Positions 13,105 to 24,073 of a stretch of DNA of 64,000 nucleotides are shown here, piece by piece. Position numbers and translations under genes: made by a program. Source of the stretch: Euonymus europaeus (taxonomy: Eukaryota > Streptophyta > Magnoliopsida > Celastrales > Celastraceae); the NCBI GenBank assembly GCA_963580455.1, contig OY756965.1, positions 4,476,501 to 4,540,500 of the forward strand. Direction: 5' to 3'. The notes below the pieces were generated by a model. That model ran no database searches. It was not told where the DNA came from and saw only the letters and a list, made by a program, of their open reading frames with translations. Positions within the stretch are counted from its first letter, which is position 1. Each line of letters begins with the position of its first letter.

Positions 13105-13166
13105 GATATTTAATGGCAGATAACCACTTGCATTGCATTAATTAAAATGAACGGCATGCATGATAT
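13105..13166 (+). repeat. Left copy of a 62-bp direct repeat flanking a copia fragment
   Basis: It starts GATATTTAATGGCAGATAAC and ends CATGCATGATAT. A second copy at 15102-15163 differs by two adjacent bases (GG versus AT). The pair brackets the copia gag-protease fragment. Confidence 0.9.
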
Positions 13167-13270
13167 AGACAACAATGTGAATTGAAGATTTATCTTTATT
13201 CATAACGGTTTTTGGGTACAGAAATTTGTTGTTATTGTCAATTACAGTAATGTTGGCTTTGAAAGGCCCA

Positions 13271-14689
13271 TCACAAATATAACCATTTTCCCACATAAGT
13301 CCCATCTTTGGAAACTACACATTTGTTGGATTCAAACACTATCTTAAATCCCTTACTTATCATCATTGGCATAAAAATCAGATTCTTGGGAATCTCTGGG
13401 ACATGCAGCGCATCCAGCAGTGTGAGCTTCTTGCCTGAGGTGAACTTCAGAATCACATTTCCAGTTCCTTCAATGGTAGTTGGAGCAGCGTTGGTCATGT
13501 AGATTTTCTCTTCATCTATCTTCTTCTCATAGGATGTGAAGAGTTCCTTGTCGATGCATATATGTTTGGATGCACATGAGTCTACCCATTAGTTCTTGGT
13601 GTTTATCACCATATTTACCTGGGTGACCACTGCAACAAAAATTTCTTCTTCATCCTCCTCAACCAAGTGGGTTTGCTTGACAAATTTTCCTTTGCCCTTG
13701 GCCTTGTCCTTTTCCCTGTCAGGACATTTTCTACTATCCTTGGCCCAATGTTCAAGCTTGTCGTAGATGAAGTAGTTCCCTTGGAGTTTTACAGTTTGAT
13801 TTCCCTTTATTAGGTAATCTCTCTTCCTTTTCCTATCATTCTTAGACTTGGAAGTCTCCACCAGGTGAGCCTTAGGTCCTTTTGGAAGTATCGAGTTCTT
13901 CTTGTTGTCCTATTTAATCCGGAGACAAACAATGAGGAGGTCCTCCATCTTCATCTCCTTTCGTTTTTGTTTCAAGTAATTATTGAAATTTGTCCATCGA
14001 GGAGGCAATTTTTCAATGACTGCAGCCACTTGAAATGATTCATTAAGGGTCATTCCTTCTGCCAGAATATCATGTAAGATAATTTGGATCTCTTGAATTT
14101 GAGAGATGATGAGTTTTGAGTCTACCATCTCGAAGTCGAGGAATTTGGCCACCACAAATTCTTTGATGCCAGCATCCTCAGTCTTATACTTCTTTTCAAG
14201 AGAATCCCAAAGCTCCTTAGCTGTAGGCACATTGTGGTACACATTATACAACTCATCCACTAGTCCATTAAGGACTACATTTTTGCATAGATAATACGCG
14301 TGCCTCCAGTTAAACACGACTGCTTTTGAAGTCGCATCCATATCATCTTGAAGGATGGAAATTTTTTCCTTTAGGAACTTGACATGATTTAATGTGCTTA
14401 GGTAGAAGTGAATCTTTTGTTGCCACCTCTTAAAATCAGTGTCGTTGAACTTTTCTGGCTTTTCAACGGGAAACATAAGATTTATCCTGTTTGTCATAGG
14501 AACATTGTTCCTGATTGCCATAGGAACATTGTTCCCGATTGTCACATTAACATCAACAGCAGCATTGTTACATTCAATAGGAGCAGTCGTTGGAGCTCCT
14601 CCAATGGGAGCACCCATAGGATCTCCTCCAAGAGCAGCACCTCCACCTCTTGGGTTTGTTCCCAAATCCAATAAAGCATCACCTCCCAT
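13271..14689 (-). pseudogene. Ty1/copia gag-protease fragment (decayed)
   Basis: The minus strand carries a copia-type gag from 14689: PEKFNDTDFKRWQQKIHFYL, then KELWDSLEKKYKTEDAGIKE, then LPPRWTNFNNYLKQKRKEM. A nucleocapsid part follows at 13861-13589, in which the CCHC knuckle is degraded (YFIYDKLEHWAKDSRKC). The start of the protease follows at about 13580-13271 (WVDSCASKHIC, then HVPEIPKNLI). The protease active-site DSG reads DSC, and a stop precedes it. Integrase, reverse transcriptase and RNase H are absent. No tRNA primer-binding site is seen upstream of gag. The family is clear; the fragment cannot be active. Confidence 0.88.
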
Positions 14690-15101
14690 ATGGATGGTGG
14701 ATATCTAATACTTGTCAACATTCAAATTAGGATCCATTTCTCTACAAAAGAAAATAATCGAGTGAGTAATCAATTCTGTAAACCCAATATATTAATTAAA
14801 TACTCACCGATGATATATAAAATTGGTGGCTATAATTGCACAGTTACCAATTATATATATATGCAAAGTTTAAAAATTAATTTAAAGATTCAATGCTCCA
14901 TGGCCTATAAGCATATGCAGTAAGCTAGTTTCATACAGTTAAAGTATTCACATTGGCAATTTGGATTTAAAAATTGAATAGCTATATATGATGATCACCA
15001 CACGCTATAGTAGAATCATGTAATACATGCAAAACTGATTTTAATGCATACAGTATGACAAATAGATCAGTTTGTTTAATCTGATCACCTTAAGAATATT
15101 G

Positions 15102-15163
15102 GATATTTAATGGCAGATAACCACTTGCATTGCATTAATTAAAATGAACATCATGCATGATAT
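15102..15163 (+). repeat. Right copy of the 62-bp direct repeat
   Basis: It matches 13105-13166 at 60 of 62 positions by eye. It lies 413 bp beyond the gag start of the copia fragment. Confidence 0.9.
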
Positions 15164-15913
15164 TAAGAACAAGTATTTGACATATATATATGAGACGACA
15201 ATACTAATATTTAGTACATAAAATTGAATAGAACACAATAAATTAATACCAAATACCAAAACAAAGAGAATAATGAATGAAGTGAGGCACGGTCTTTGCC
15301 AAATCTCATTAAGGAGATTAGCGCCCAGCCACTCGTGTCAATGCTCTTCTCGGATGAACACCTCCCAAGATAAAACACTTTTTTTGCTTGTGTGGGGCGT
15401 ACCAAAAACAAGCAAACTCTTTCAAACCAATGAAATGAACAACACTCTCAGAATTTTAGAAGCAAAAAGAGAAGAAGAAACATATAATTTCATGTGTCTT
15501 TGTGCTCAGCCCAAGCTCTCCTTATATAGGTGAGGCCGGAAAACTTCCACTATTAAAATAATGGGAAAAAAACAATCTTTCATAGTAATCATCACTATGG
15601 GATGCAAGAGTGGAACAATAGTTTAGAATCACTCACCCAAACTCTAAATACACCCAGTGTATCACTCATTCACCATTTTCTCTCTCTACAAACTTTCTAC
15701 GCAAGCACTCACTCTCTCGCTCTTGGTTGCATGTGTTGTGCACTCTAAATGCACCTCCTATTTGTTGAGTTTTGTCAAGCCCTGCATTAAATGCGGGCTT
15801 GAACTAACCAACTGTCATATATGCTTTTGTCATCCCACACTTACATCATTGGTAAGCTTTCTCATGCAGTAATTAGTGAAACTGCCAAACTTGACTTTGA
15901 TCCTTCCATTAAG

Positions 15914-15945
<32 letters not shown>

Positions 15946-15962
15946 ATGTGGAAATATATATG
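15164..15962 (-). other. Possible LTR or leader remnant of the neighbouring copia element
   Basis: Read on the minus strand this stretch holds a TATA-like CTATATAAGG near 15526, followed by a leader-like sequence without long ORFs. That would suit the promoter part of an LTR lying 5' of the copia gag. No matching partner LTR was found on the other side, so the assignment is inference. A TA microsatellite lies at about 15920-15946. Confidence 0.3.
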
Positions 15963-16307
15963 TAGAGAATTCTCACATGTGAATCCAATCTTTTGGGATC
16001 GAGGACATTCTTTGAAAAACTTGAAAAAAATTATATTTGTCTTAAGATCGGTTTTACGAATCCAATGATATATTTTTTGTTTTAAAAAAAAATCAAATGC
16101 AACATGAAAGGAGTATCAAATGTTTTGTGCTTTATATCCAATGGTCTAGAATTATCTTGCACTTTTCATGTTAAATTTAATTTTGTTTGGAACAAAAATT
16201 ATATCGTTGATTTCGTAAAACTGATCAGAAGATAAATATAATTTTTTCAAGTTTTTAAAACAATGTACTAGACCCCAAAATATTGGGTGCACATGTGATA
16301 ATTCCTA
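15963..16307. mobile_element. Foldback MITE, about 345 bp
   Basis: The two halves are imperfect inverted repeats over most of their length. The left end TAGAGAATTCTCACATGTG pairs with a right end whose complement is TAGGAATTATCACATGTG. Shared inner blocks include CCAAT(C/A)TTTTGGG, AAAAACTTGAAAAA and GTTTTACGAA. There is no ORF. It sits in TA-rich sequence, so a target duplication cannot be read. Confidence 0.8.
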
Positions 16308-16330
16308 TATATATATATATATAGGAATTA
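16299..16330. repeat. 32-bp perfect palindrome
   Basis: TAATTCCTATATATAT followed by its exact reverse complement lies at the right edge of the foldback MITE. The TAGGAATTATATATATA half recurs near 16500. Confidence 0.9.
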
Positions 16331-17324
16331 TATATATATTATACTTTGCTTGAGGACATGATCAAGAAAAGATACAACCCAATGCTGTGACGTACATATG
16401 CTTTATTGACTGAAGGTTTATGCTCAAAAGGTTTTAGTTATACAGAGGCCAAGAAGGTGATGAAAGTTACTAGATGGCCCCGTTATATGTAGGCCCATGT
16501 AGGAATTATATATATATCCTCATGTGTAGATAAGCCAAGTTGACTTTTATTGCAGTGGGTCCAATAGGGGGTGTACCATCCCAAGAAATTATTAGGTGCT
16601 CCAAGTGTATATCTCATGTGTCACACCCAATGGTGCGATTGTTATCAATATGTGTTCTCTCTTACTTTTTAATTGACATCATTCTCATGTGGATATCATC
16701 CACACTCCTGAGTGTGCTACATGAAAATGCACCCGGACCATGCAATAATTTCTACCATCCTCGATAAATTATTTAAGAGAGCTTGAACCATCTATAGTAG
16801 TACAAAAACTAGCAAACATACTTCCACCTTCCAAATAATCGAATAGGATGATTGACTATTTAGTTGTTATGTATAATCACTGTAATCACTAATTTGGTAC
16901 TCATCCACCCGCACTTGCAACTACAAGTGTGTGTTATCACCTAAGTTAAACACGAGTTACTAAAGTTTTCTTAATTAGATACACTTAACTTCAGTACCAA
17001 TCATAAATAACATGCCTTAATTTCCCTTTTTCCATCCATAAGGCAAAACATTGACATAAAGAATGCATATTCTATGCAAACATATTGATATACTTTCAAG
17101 AACAAGAGGTGATCCGGCCCAACCAAACAATGACAATAACTTTTTTTATTCAATATATTCCAAGATTTCTCAAAATTACAGAGCTTTTGTATATATCCAG
17201 GAAAAAGGATACTCTGTTGTGATTCAACCTCCTATTTATGGTTGTGAGGGTCATAATTACATCCTATATATATCATCGAGATCCATTTCCAATAATTTCA
17301 AGGTCAACCCCTGACATTAGAAAC
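16331..17324. other. Intergenic, no recognisable gene
   Basis: AT-rich sequence. The short ORFs here lack any domain-like content. I see no tRNA or long repeat. Confidence 0.5.
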
Positions 17325-17456
17325 CTCTGTTGATTGGCCGATCTTTCCCACAATTAGAGGGATTGGTTAGTCTTCTTGCCTTATGGCCAACTCTGCTGAT
17401 TGGCCGATCCTTTCCATAATTAGAGGGATCAACCAGTCTTCTTGTCTTATGGCTTA
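17325..17456. repeat. 66-bp tandem duplication
   Basis: Two copies start at 17325 and 17391. Both read CTCTG(T/C)TGATTGGCCGATC, then an AATTAGAGGGAT block and a GTCTTCTTG block ending in TTATGGC. They have diverged at several positions. Confidence 0.85.
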
Positions 17457-17493
17457 TCATAAAGATCTTCTCACCACAATGTCCATAACCTAA

Positions 17494-17901
17494 GTGTGCG
17501 TTCGCTTGAGACTATCTTTGATAGCGTATAGGCTGGCGAATAAGCTATGTAACGTATAAACTGTCACATAAGTTGCGTGTTGTTCGATAGATCGTAAATT
17601 TTAATAGCGTATAAGCTGTCAATTTACTATTAGGGGTATGCAAATTAGTTTAATAATGAAATAAAAGCTATTAAATATGAGTCTTGTTAGAAAGAGCTTT
17701 ATGCGTTGAGTTCGAATATATAATTTTTTTTTCAAAATCTAACATATATTTTAAGAGATAAAATGGCAAATGTGTAAGAGAACGAGACAAAATGGGAAAT
17801 TGAGAAAATAAATTGGTACGTGACTGATGTGATTGTTGACCAATGAAATTAAGCTTATAAGCTAAGCGTATAAGCTAATATACTCTCAATCGAACGTGCA
17901 C
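17494..17901. mobile_element. PIF/Harbinger-type (Tourist-like) MITE with TAA target duplication
   Basis: The 408-bp element starts GTGTGCGTTCGCTTGAGACT. The reverse complement of its right end is GTGCACGTTCGATTGAGAGT. It is flanked on both sides by TAA (17491-17493 and 17902-17904), the 3-bp target preference of PIF/Harbinger elements. It has no ORF and contains repeats of GCGTATA(A/G)GCT. Confidence 0.85.
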
Positions 17902-17904
17902 TAA

Positions 17905-18539
17905 GGCTTGATGATTGTTCCTAAGCACACATTACGACAAATGTACGGGCATTATGCACACACAGGTGTTGCTATTTTTCTAGCACATCTTTCTTAAAGA
18001 GTCTCTTGAGGAGATGGGACCTCAACTTCTCCATCTCATAAGCCCCTAATAACAAAGAACAAGCAGACCTCCATCAATTCGTTAAATAAAAAACTCAAAA
18101 AACAAATAGAAACAATCAAATAACATAAATGAGTTGGTGGGGGTTCTTATTGAATGAACTTACCGCATTAGCAAACTTGGGGATTAGGTCAGGAAACTTG
18201 AATTCCGTTGTCTACAAATTTGCTTAGTGAAGAAAGAATGAAGTAAATGAGTCACTGGGTGTGTTATTGTTATAGTGATTGAAGGTCTAACACTAATAGA
18301 GTAAATGTAAAGGAACCTGAATTCCTAATTTATGAAGAAGAAGACGAACGAAAAGCATAGAAGCTGCACATAAATGAAGGGACTAGACTGGAAGAATGAG
18401 ATGAGGAAAAGAGAGTTAATGGGTTGAATGTCGGAGACACAAGAGCTCTGCTCCAAGAAGCCATATTTGTCTTCTTTATCTGACTTTCTCCACTTGCTTG
18501 CTGCAATATTAAGATTTTTCTACTTGCTTTTTGATCATT
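17905..18539. other. Intergenic, no recognisable gene
   Basis: No ORF with domain-like content and no clear repeat is seen between the Tourist-like MITE and the copia element. Confidence 0.5.
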
Positions 18540-18544
18540 TTGTC

Positions 18545-18778
18545 TAACAACAAAGAACTTCCCTCACAGAAATTGTAAGATCACAAGATCTGTGCGATGC
18601 CAAGCATAAACTTGAGAGAATTGATATTCATATATTTTAAGAATACAGAGTACAAGATACATGACCAAGAGAAAAGATGAAAAATAATAAAAATAAAAGA
18701 ATAAACAAATGCATGTATAGTAACGTATGAACAGTAATCCCACCAGAAGTAACCCTAAATGAAACGGTGCGTTTGACA
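18545..18778 (-). repeat. 3' LTR of the copia element
   Basis: 234 bp. On the minus strand it begins TGTCAAACGCACCGTTTCAT and ends TTTGTTGTTA. It is the partner of 23222-23461. Confidence 0.93.
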
Positions 18779-18985
18779 TTCATCTTGCAAAGAAGTTGAT
18801 GAAGAAGCACAACAAAAATTGGTTTTCTAAAAAAAATATGCCGGTTGATGATGAGAAGCAATATGATGAAGATGAATAAAATCAAGTTGCACATTCTCAC
18901 GAACAAAATGACAATTGATTTCAATGTGCTTGATGCGTTTGTGAAACACCGGATTAGTAGCGATATGAATCGCCGCTTGACTGTA

Positions 18986-20198
18986 TTAATGCAAAGAGAA
19001 AGGCTGAGGAACAGGAATATGAAGATCACAAAGAAGAGCCTTTAACCAAGTAAGCTCGCTACAAGCATTAGCCATGGATCGATACTCAGCTTCAGCGAAA
19101 GATCGGGACATCGTGTGTTGTTTCTTGGACTTCCATGACACAAGAGCACCGCCAAACATCACATAATATTCATTGAAAGAACGTCTAGTATACGGACAAG
19201 ATCCCCAATCTGAGTCACAATAACTAACAACATTATAGTCCATGTGAGAGGGATAAAGCAATCTTTTACCTGGAGACCCTTTTAAATATCATAAAATATG
19301 ATGAGCTCCCTGAAGATGGACATCGAAAGATGCTTGAAGAAATTGACTAAGAGTATGCACAACATATGTGATGTTTGGATGAGTCATAGTCAAGTACATG
19401 AGCTGACTAATCAATCTGCGATAACATGAAGGATAAACCAAGGGAGTTCCATCTGAAACTAAATAATGAACATTTAGTTCAGTTGGAGAAGCCAATGGCT
19501 TAGCACCCAAGAAACTAGTATCCTGCAATAAGTCTAAAGTGTACTTGTATTGGCTGATAGCTAACCCAGATTGAGACCGCCTAATTTCAAGGCCAAGAAA
19601 GATTTTTACTTGACCCAGATCTTTGATTTTGAGATGTGAACACAAGTAGTCCTTGACTGAAGCAATTAAAGTCTCACTGGTACCACCTAAGACAATGTCA
19701 TCGACATATAGAAGTAAGGCAAAAAAATCAGTTCCTCTTTTGAGAGTAAATAAAGCATAATCTTCATGTGATTGATGAAAGCCAAACTGAATAAAAAGAG
19801 TGCTGAATTTTTTCGTTCCATTGGCGAGACGCTTGCTTAAGACCGTATAAAGATTTTTTAAGCTTGTAAACAAGCCTAGAGTCTTTAACATGATAGCCAG
19901 GGGGAGGCCTCATATATATTTCTTCATGTAAGTCACCATGCAAAAAAGCATTATGAACATCAAGCTGATGAAGACACCAATTATTCATAGAAGCCAAAGC
20001 TAAAAATACCCGAATTGTAACCCTTTTGACAATGGGTGAGAAATTTTGAATATAGCAAGCTTTATGACACTCCACAGTACTAACCAGATTGAATTTAAGC
20101 TTATACACCCACTTGGAGCCTACTACCTTGCGACCAGCTAGTAATGGTACCATGTCCCACGTATCATTGCCCTCCAATGCTTGTAACTCAGTTTGCAC
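18986..20198 (-). pseudogene. Copia reverse transcriptase and RNase H region
   Basis: The minus-strand frames show the N-terminal RT segment GSKWVYKLKFN, the palm motif LDVHNAFLHGDLHEEIYM, and LYVDDIVLGG with both catalytic aspartates. The RNase H signature FAEAEYRSMA lies near 19090. The RT frame shifts near 19800 and again near 19265-19289, so no single protein can be made. This is the polymerase part of the copia polyprotein. Confidence 0.92.
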
Positions 20199-20627
20199 GG
20201 TTGCTTGCCAAGCTGGACTCTTAACAGCTTCAAAAAAATTATAAGGCTTTTTATGGGAAGAAATTGAATGTAAGAAGGCAGCATGTGGAGGAGAAAAATT
20301 ATTAAAATGAAAATATTACCAATGGGGTATAAAGAAGCAAACTTGGCACATGAAGAGTGATTGGAACACGAAGAGCTAGCAGCATGATGATAGTGGTAAT
20401 CCTTGAAATGAGCAGGAGGTTGTCTAGGTCGAGTGGAATGACCAACATCTAGAGTGGAGGACTCATTAGGAGAAGACAATGGTAATGGAGAAGAAGACTC
20501 AGAAACTGGGGAGGCCACATCAATTAAGGTACTGGGCACGTCTGAGGAATGTAATAGAGACGTGGAGATAGGTAATATAGGAGGTGATAAAGCATGATCA
20601 ACCTCTGAAAGAAGAAAAGGTACATCA

Positions 20628-21617
20628 TCAGCAGAAGACTCTGGAGATGAAACTGGAGAATGAGAAGTAGAAGAAAAAGGAAAAAATGGTCTCATGGAAA
20701 TCCACATCTCGAGAAATAAATATTTGATAAGTCTCAATATCTAACAACCTAAAACCCTTAACACCAAATGGATAACCTAAAAACACACATGCACGTGCAC
20801 GAGCATGAAACTTAGATTGTGGATGAGGTTGCACTTTGGAAGAGCACAAGCACCCAAACACTTGAAGAGTATCATAGTCAGGAACTTGCTGGAAAAGAAT
20901 TTGATATGGACTAAAATTGTCTAGTTGACGAGATGGCAATCGATTAATAAGGTGGACCGCACTTAGAACACAAAAACTTCAGAAAATTTCAGGTAGATTA
21001 GCATGAAGACGAAGTGCACGAGAAGTGTTTAGTATATATTGATGTTTGCGTTCCACTATCCCATTTTGTTGGGGTGTGTATACGCAAGTAGTTTGATGCA
21101 CGATCCTATGAGTATTATAAAAAACTTTGAAGTTAAATTCAGGGCCATTATCAAACCTCAAGGTCTTAACCCGAGTATTGAAATGAGTTTGAACATAAGA
21201 ACAAAATTGTTCAATATAAGAACAAGCTTCATGCTTGGAGCGCAAAAGATAAATCCAAGTAGCTCTACTATAATCATCAACAACAGTTAAAAAATACTTA
21301 TAGCCATCAATAGAAAGAACATACTGAGGTCCCCATATATCCATATAAACAAGTTCAAAAATAGAAGTTGTACGAGTAACACTGACACCAAAAAGCTTCC
21401 TTTTCATTTTTGCTAGAGGACATGTTGGACAAAAAACAAAATTCTCTTGGAATTTTTTAGGCAAAAACAAACTAGTGGTGAACGATGGATGCCCTAATCT
21501 ATGATGCCATAACATATTGTTGGTGGTCACATTCTGACTTTCAGCAAAAACAGAAGCAACCTTGAATAATTTAGCACCCCAAAAAAGATAAACCCTTACG
21601 CATGCTCCCCATTTCAA
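20628..21617 (-). pseudogene. Copia integrase region
   Basis: It contains the HHCC pre-integrase part (LWHHRLGHPS, then CPTCPLAKM) and the catalytic core: YMDIWGP with the first Asp, FDNGPEF with the second, and QQNGIVERKHQ with Glu. A stop and frameshift near 20970 separate the core from the downstream FGCLCSSKVQPH segment. Confidence 0.92.
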
Positions 21618-21659
21618 TCCTCTTCAATGTGTCCAAGTCCTGCAAAATGCATAAATCAT

Positions 21660-23176
21660 ACTAAAAAATTATTGAATATTTTTTTGGAAGTCGTAAGCTT
21701 GCTGGCAGAGATAAGATTAATGTGAAAACTTGGAACACAAAGGACATGATGAAGAATAATGCCACTATGTAATGTCAACGACCCTATATGAGTGACCGGG
21801 TGTTGATCACCATTAGGGAGATTAACATGATAATTCTGGATAGGTTTGGCAATACTGAGAAAATCTAAAGAGCAAACAATGTGATCACTAGCCCCACTAT
21901 CAATAAGTCAAGAGACAAGAAAAGGTAATTTAACAGTGGTTCCTAAAGAAGCACTACCTACTAATGCTAAGGCAGAAGAGGATAAAACTGAAGATGAGGA
22001 TTGACTACTTGAAGTGAGTTCAGAATAAGGAAAAGATTGTTCACTGGGTGGCGTGACCTGAGAAGAGTTCAGCTTGCAAAATGCCATCAACTGAGTACAA
22101 AGCTCTTGAGGCATCTAAAGGGAACTGGAACCAACACCAGAGGAGCTATTAACATGGTTAACAAAATTTCCTCTCTCGCCACGCTGACTAGCACCATATC
22201 GAGATTGTTTCTAAGGCTGTCTCGGTGGGTACCCATGCAACTTATATCATTTTTCAATAGTGTGACCTGACTTATGACAATAGGTGCATGAAAATTGCTC
22301 ACGTTTGGTTGATAAATTCAACATCTTTCGGAATCAGAATTTGGTGTAGGCCGAATAGCCAAATCTGTGGTATTACCACCTTGGTTCGGAACTTGAGTGA
22401 CAGAGAATTGTCTTTCGATGTGTAAAACCATTGACAAAGCTTTGCGATAGAGAGGCAAAGGTTCCATTGCCAAAATTTGATTCCAAACAATGTTGTAGCA
22501 ATCATTAAGACCCATCAAGAAGACCATAGTTTTCTCCTATTGTTGATACCCTTCAAGAGAAACCCGAGCTCCACAAGTGCAATCAGGCATGATGTTCAGA
22601 TAGGTGAACTCATCCCAAAAAGATTTATGTTTGGTATAATACTCAGTGATCGATAGTGAACCTTGATGTGTATCATACATGAGCCTCCACAACTCATACA
22701 CTCGGGTATGGTTGGAAGAGGCATTAGCGGGTCTTCAAATCTTGCCATAAGGCATGAGCCATGGTGGCTCCTGACAAACTGCCAACGATCTCTTTTGCAA
22801 TACAGTTTGAAATCCATGTAATGAGAAGGCTATTACAGTGTCTCCAAGAAGCATACCTCGAGTCACCGGACACCACTTCCTTAAGGGTTCCATAAACAAA
22901 CACCCGTTTGTTTCGACCTTCCAAGGCCATCAACATGGCTTAGCTCCAAGCATGATAATTGTCTTCTCCGGTGAGAACCAAAGCTATGAGCTTTGTTACA
23001 GCATAGTTCGTAGAGGACAAATTAAGTGGATCATCAGCGGGATCCACGGCAGCAGAAGCAATAACGATATTCGATGAGGCTTTCTCAGGGACTCGAGTGT
23101 CGGTCACCATGAACAAGGCAGAAGGAAAAACAAATCGAGAAACTGGATCCAAGGGCAAGACGGATGAGATAAACAC
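21660..23176 (-). pseudogene. Copia gag and protease region
   Basis: Gag fragments run from 23176 and are broken by stops (LVLTGEDNYHAWS, then GATMAHALWQDLKTR). The protease motif DSGASDH lies near 21885-21905. The nucleocapsid knuckle is recognisable only partly, near 22280. Frames change at least three times. Confidence 0.8.
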
Positions 23177-23208
23177 AACAAGATCAACCTAGATAACAGA
23201 GAGAACCT

Positions 23209-23221
23209 GGCTCTGATACCA
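23209..23221 (-). other. Primer-binding site of the copia element
   Basis: The minus strand reads TGGTATCAGAGCC, complementary to the 3' end of initiator tRNA-Met, directly next to the 5' LTR. Reverse transcription of copia elements starts here. Confidence 0.95.
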
Positions 23222-23461
23222 TAACAACAAATAACTTATGTTGCTGAAACAGCAAGATCACAAGATCTGTGCGATGCCAAGCATACATAAGCTTGAGAGA
23301 ATTAATTTTCATATATATTTTCAGAATACAGAGTACATGATACAGGACCAAGAGAAAAGCTAAAAAATAATAAAAGTAAAAGAATAAACAAATGTTTGTA
23401 TAGTAACGCATGAAAAGTAATCCCGCCAGAAGTAACCCTAAATGAAACGGTGCGTTTGACA
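23222..23461 (-). repeat. 5' LTR of the copia element
   Basis: 240 bp, partner of 18545-18778. It has the same TGTCAAACGC start and TTGTTGTTA end on the minus strand. Confidence 0.93.
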
Positions 23462-23466
23462 TTGTC

Positions 23467-24073
23467 CGTTAAATTCTAGGGCTTTTCCACACTAGTTGGC
23501 TCTCACCCGTAGAATTTCTACATCAAATCCTTCTTTATCTAGATTTACAATATATCTATATGTAATTTGTCCAATGATCCTTTCTTGTTCTTTTTGGTAA
23601 GTTATCCAGTGATCAATCAATGGATGAACATGACATTTTTGAATAAACAAGTTTCAAATAAACAAGTTTCAAATAAACAAGTTTCAAACTCGATCAACAA
23701 ATGACTCCAAAGGATACATTAAAACCTTCCTATAATATAGTCATAAAAAATATTATTCCAACCTCTATTAAATAATTATACATATATTAAGTCCATCACC
23801 CCATGATAGCAATAAAATTAATTTGATTCCACTATTATGACTACAGAGAGGTTTAATCATACATGCTTTCGGTCAACCATAAAGTTCCACCATTATTTCT
23901 CAATAACAAAAGTCCTCTGTTGATTTTATTAATGAATGTTGCATGGAATTTAAAATTTATAATACACGATTTCTATCGGTATTTGCCGGAAAAATTATAT
24001 CCCACAAAAAATGGATTCTGCTCTCTACTATATATTCAAAATCTATTTCTCTACTTCCTTGCAGTCAAGTCCT
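23467..24073. other. Intergenic region downstream of the LRR gene
   Basis: It includes a 15-bp unit (AATAAACAAGTTTCA) repeated just over three times at 23642-23687, and presumably the 3' UTR of the minus-strand LRR gene. No additional gene is seen. Confidence 0.55.

Larger units (their letters stand above)
18545..23461 (-). mobile_element. Complete but inactive Ty1/copia LTR retrotransposon
   Basis: The 4917-bp element is bounded by two similar LTRs and flanked by the 5-bp duplication TTGTC (18540-18544 and 23462-23466). On the minus strand the order is LTR, primer-binding site, gag, protease, integrase, reverse transcriptase, RNase H, LTR, which is the copia order. Coding frames carry stops and frameshifts throughout. 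The protease DSGASDH and the reverse transcriptase YVDD are still readable. The two LTRs differ by scattered substitutions and small indels, so insertion is not very recent. Confidence 0.95.

Noticed and set aside
14106..14708. Plus-strand ORFs
   Set aside because: They are antisense shadows of the copia gag on the minus strand.
18564..18779. Minus-strand ORF, with a near copy at 23184-23462
   Set aside because: Both are readings through the paired copia LTRs. The similarity is due to LTR duplication.
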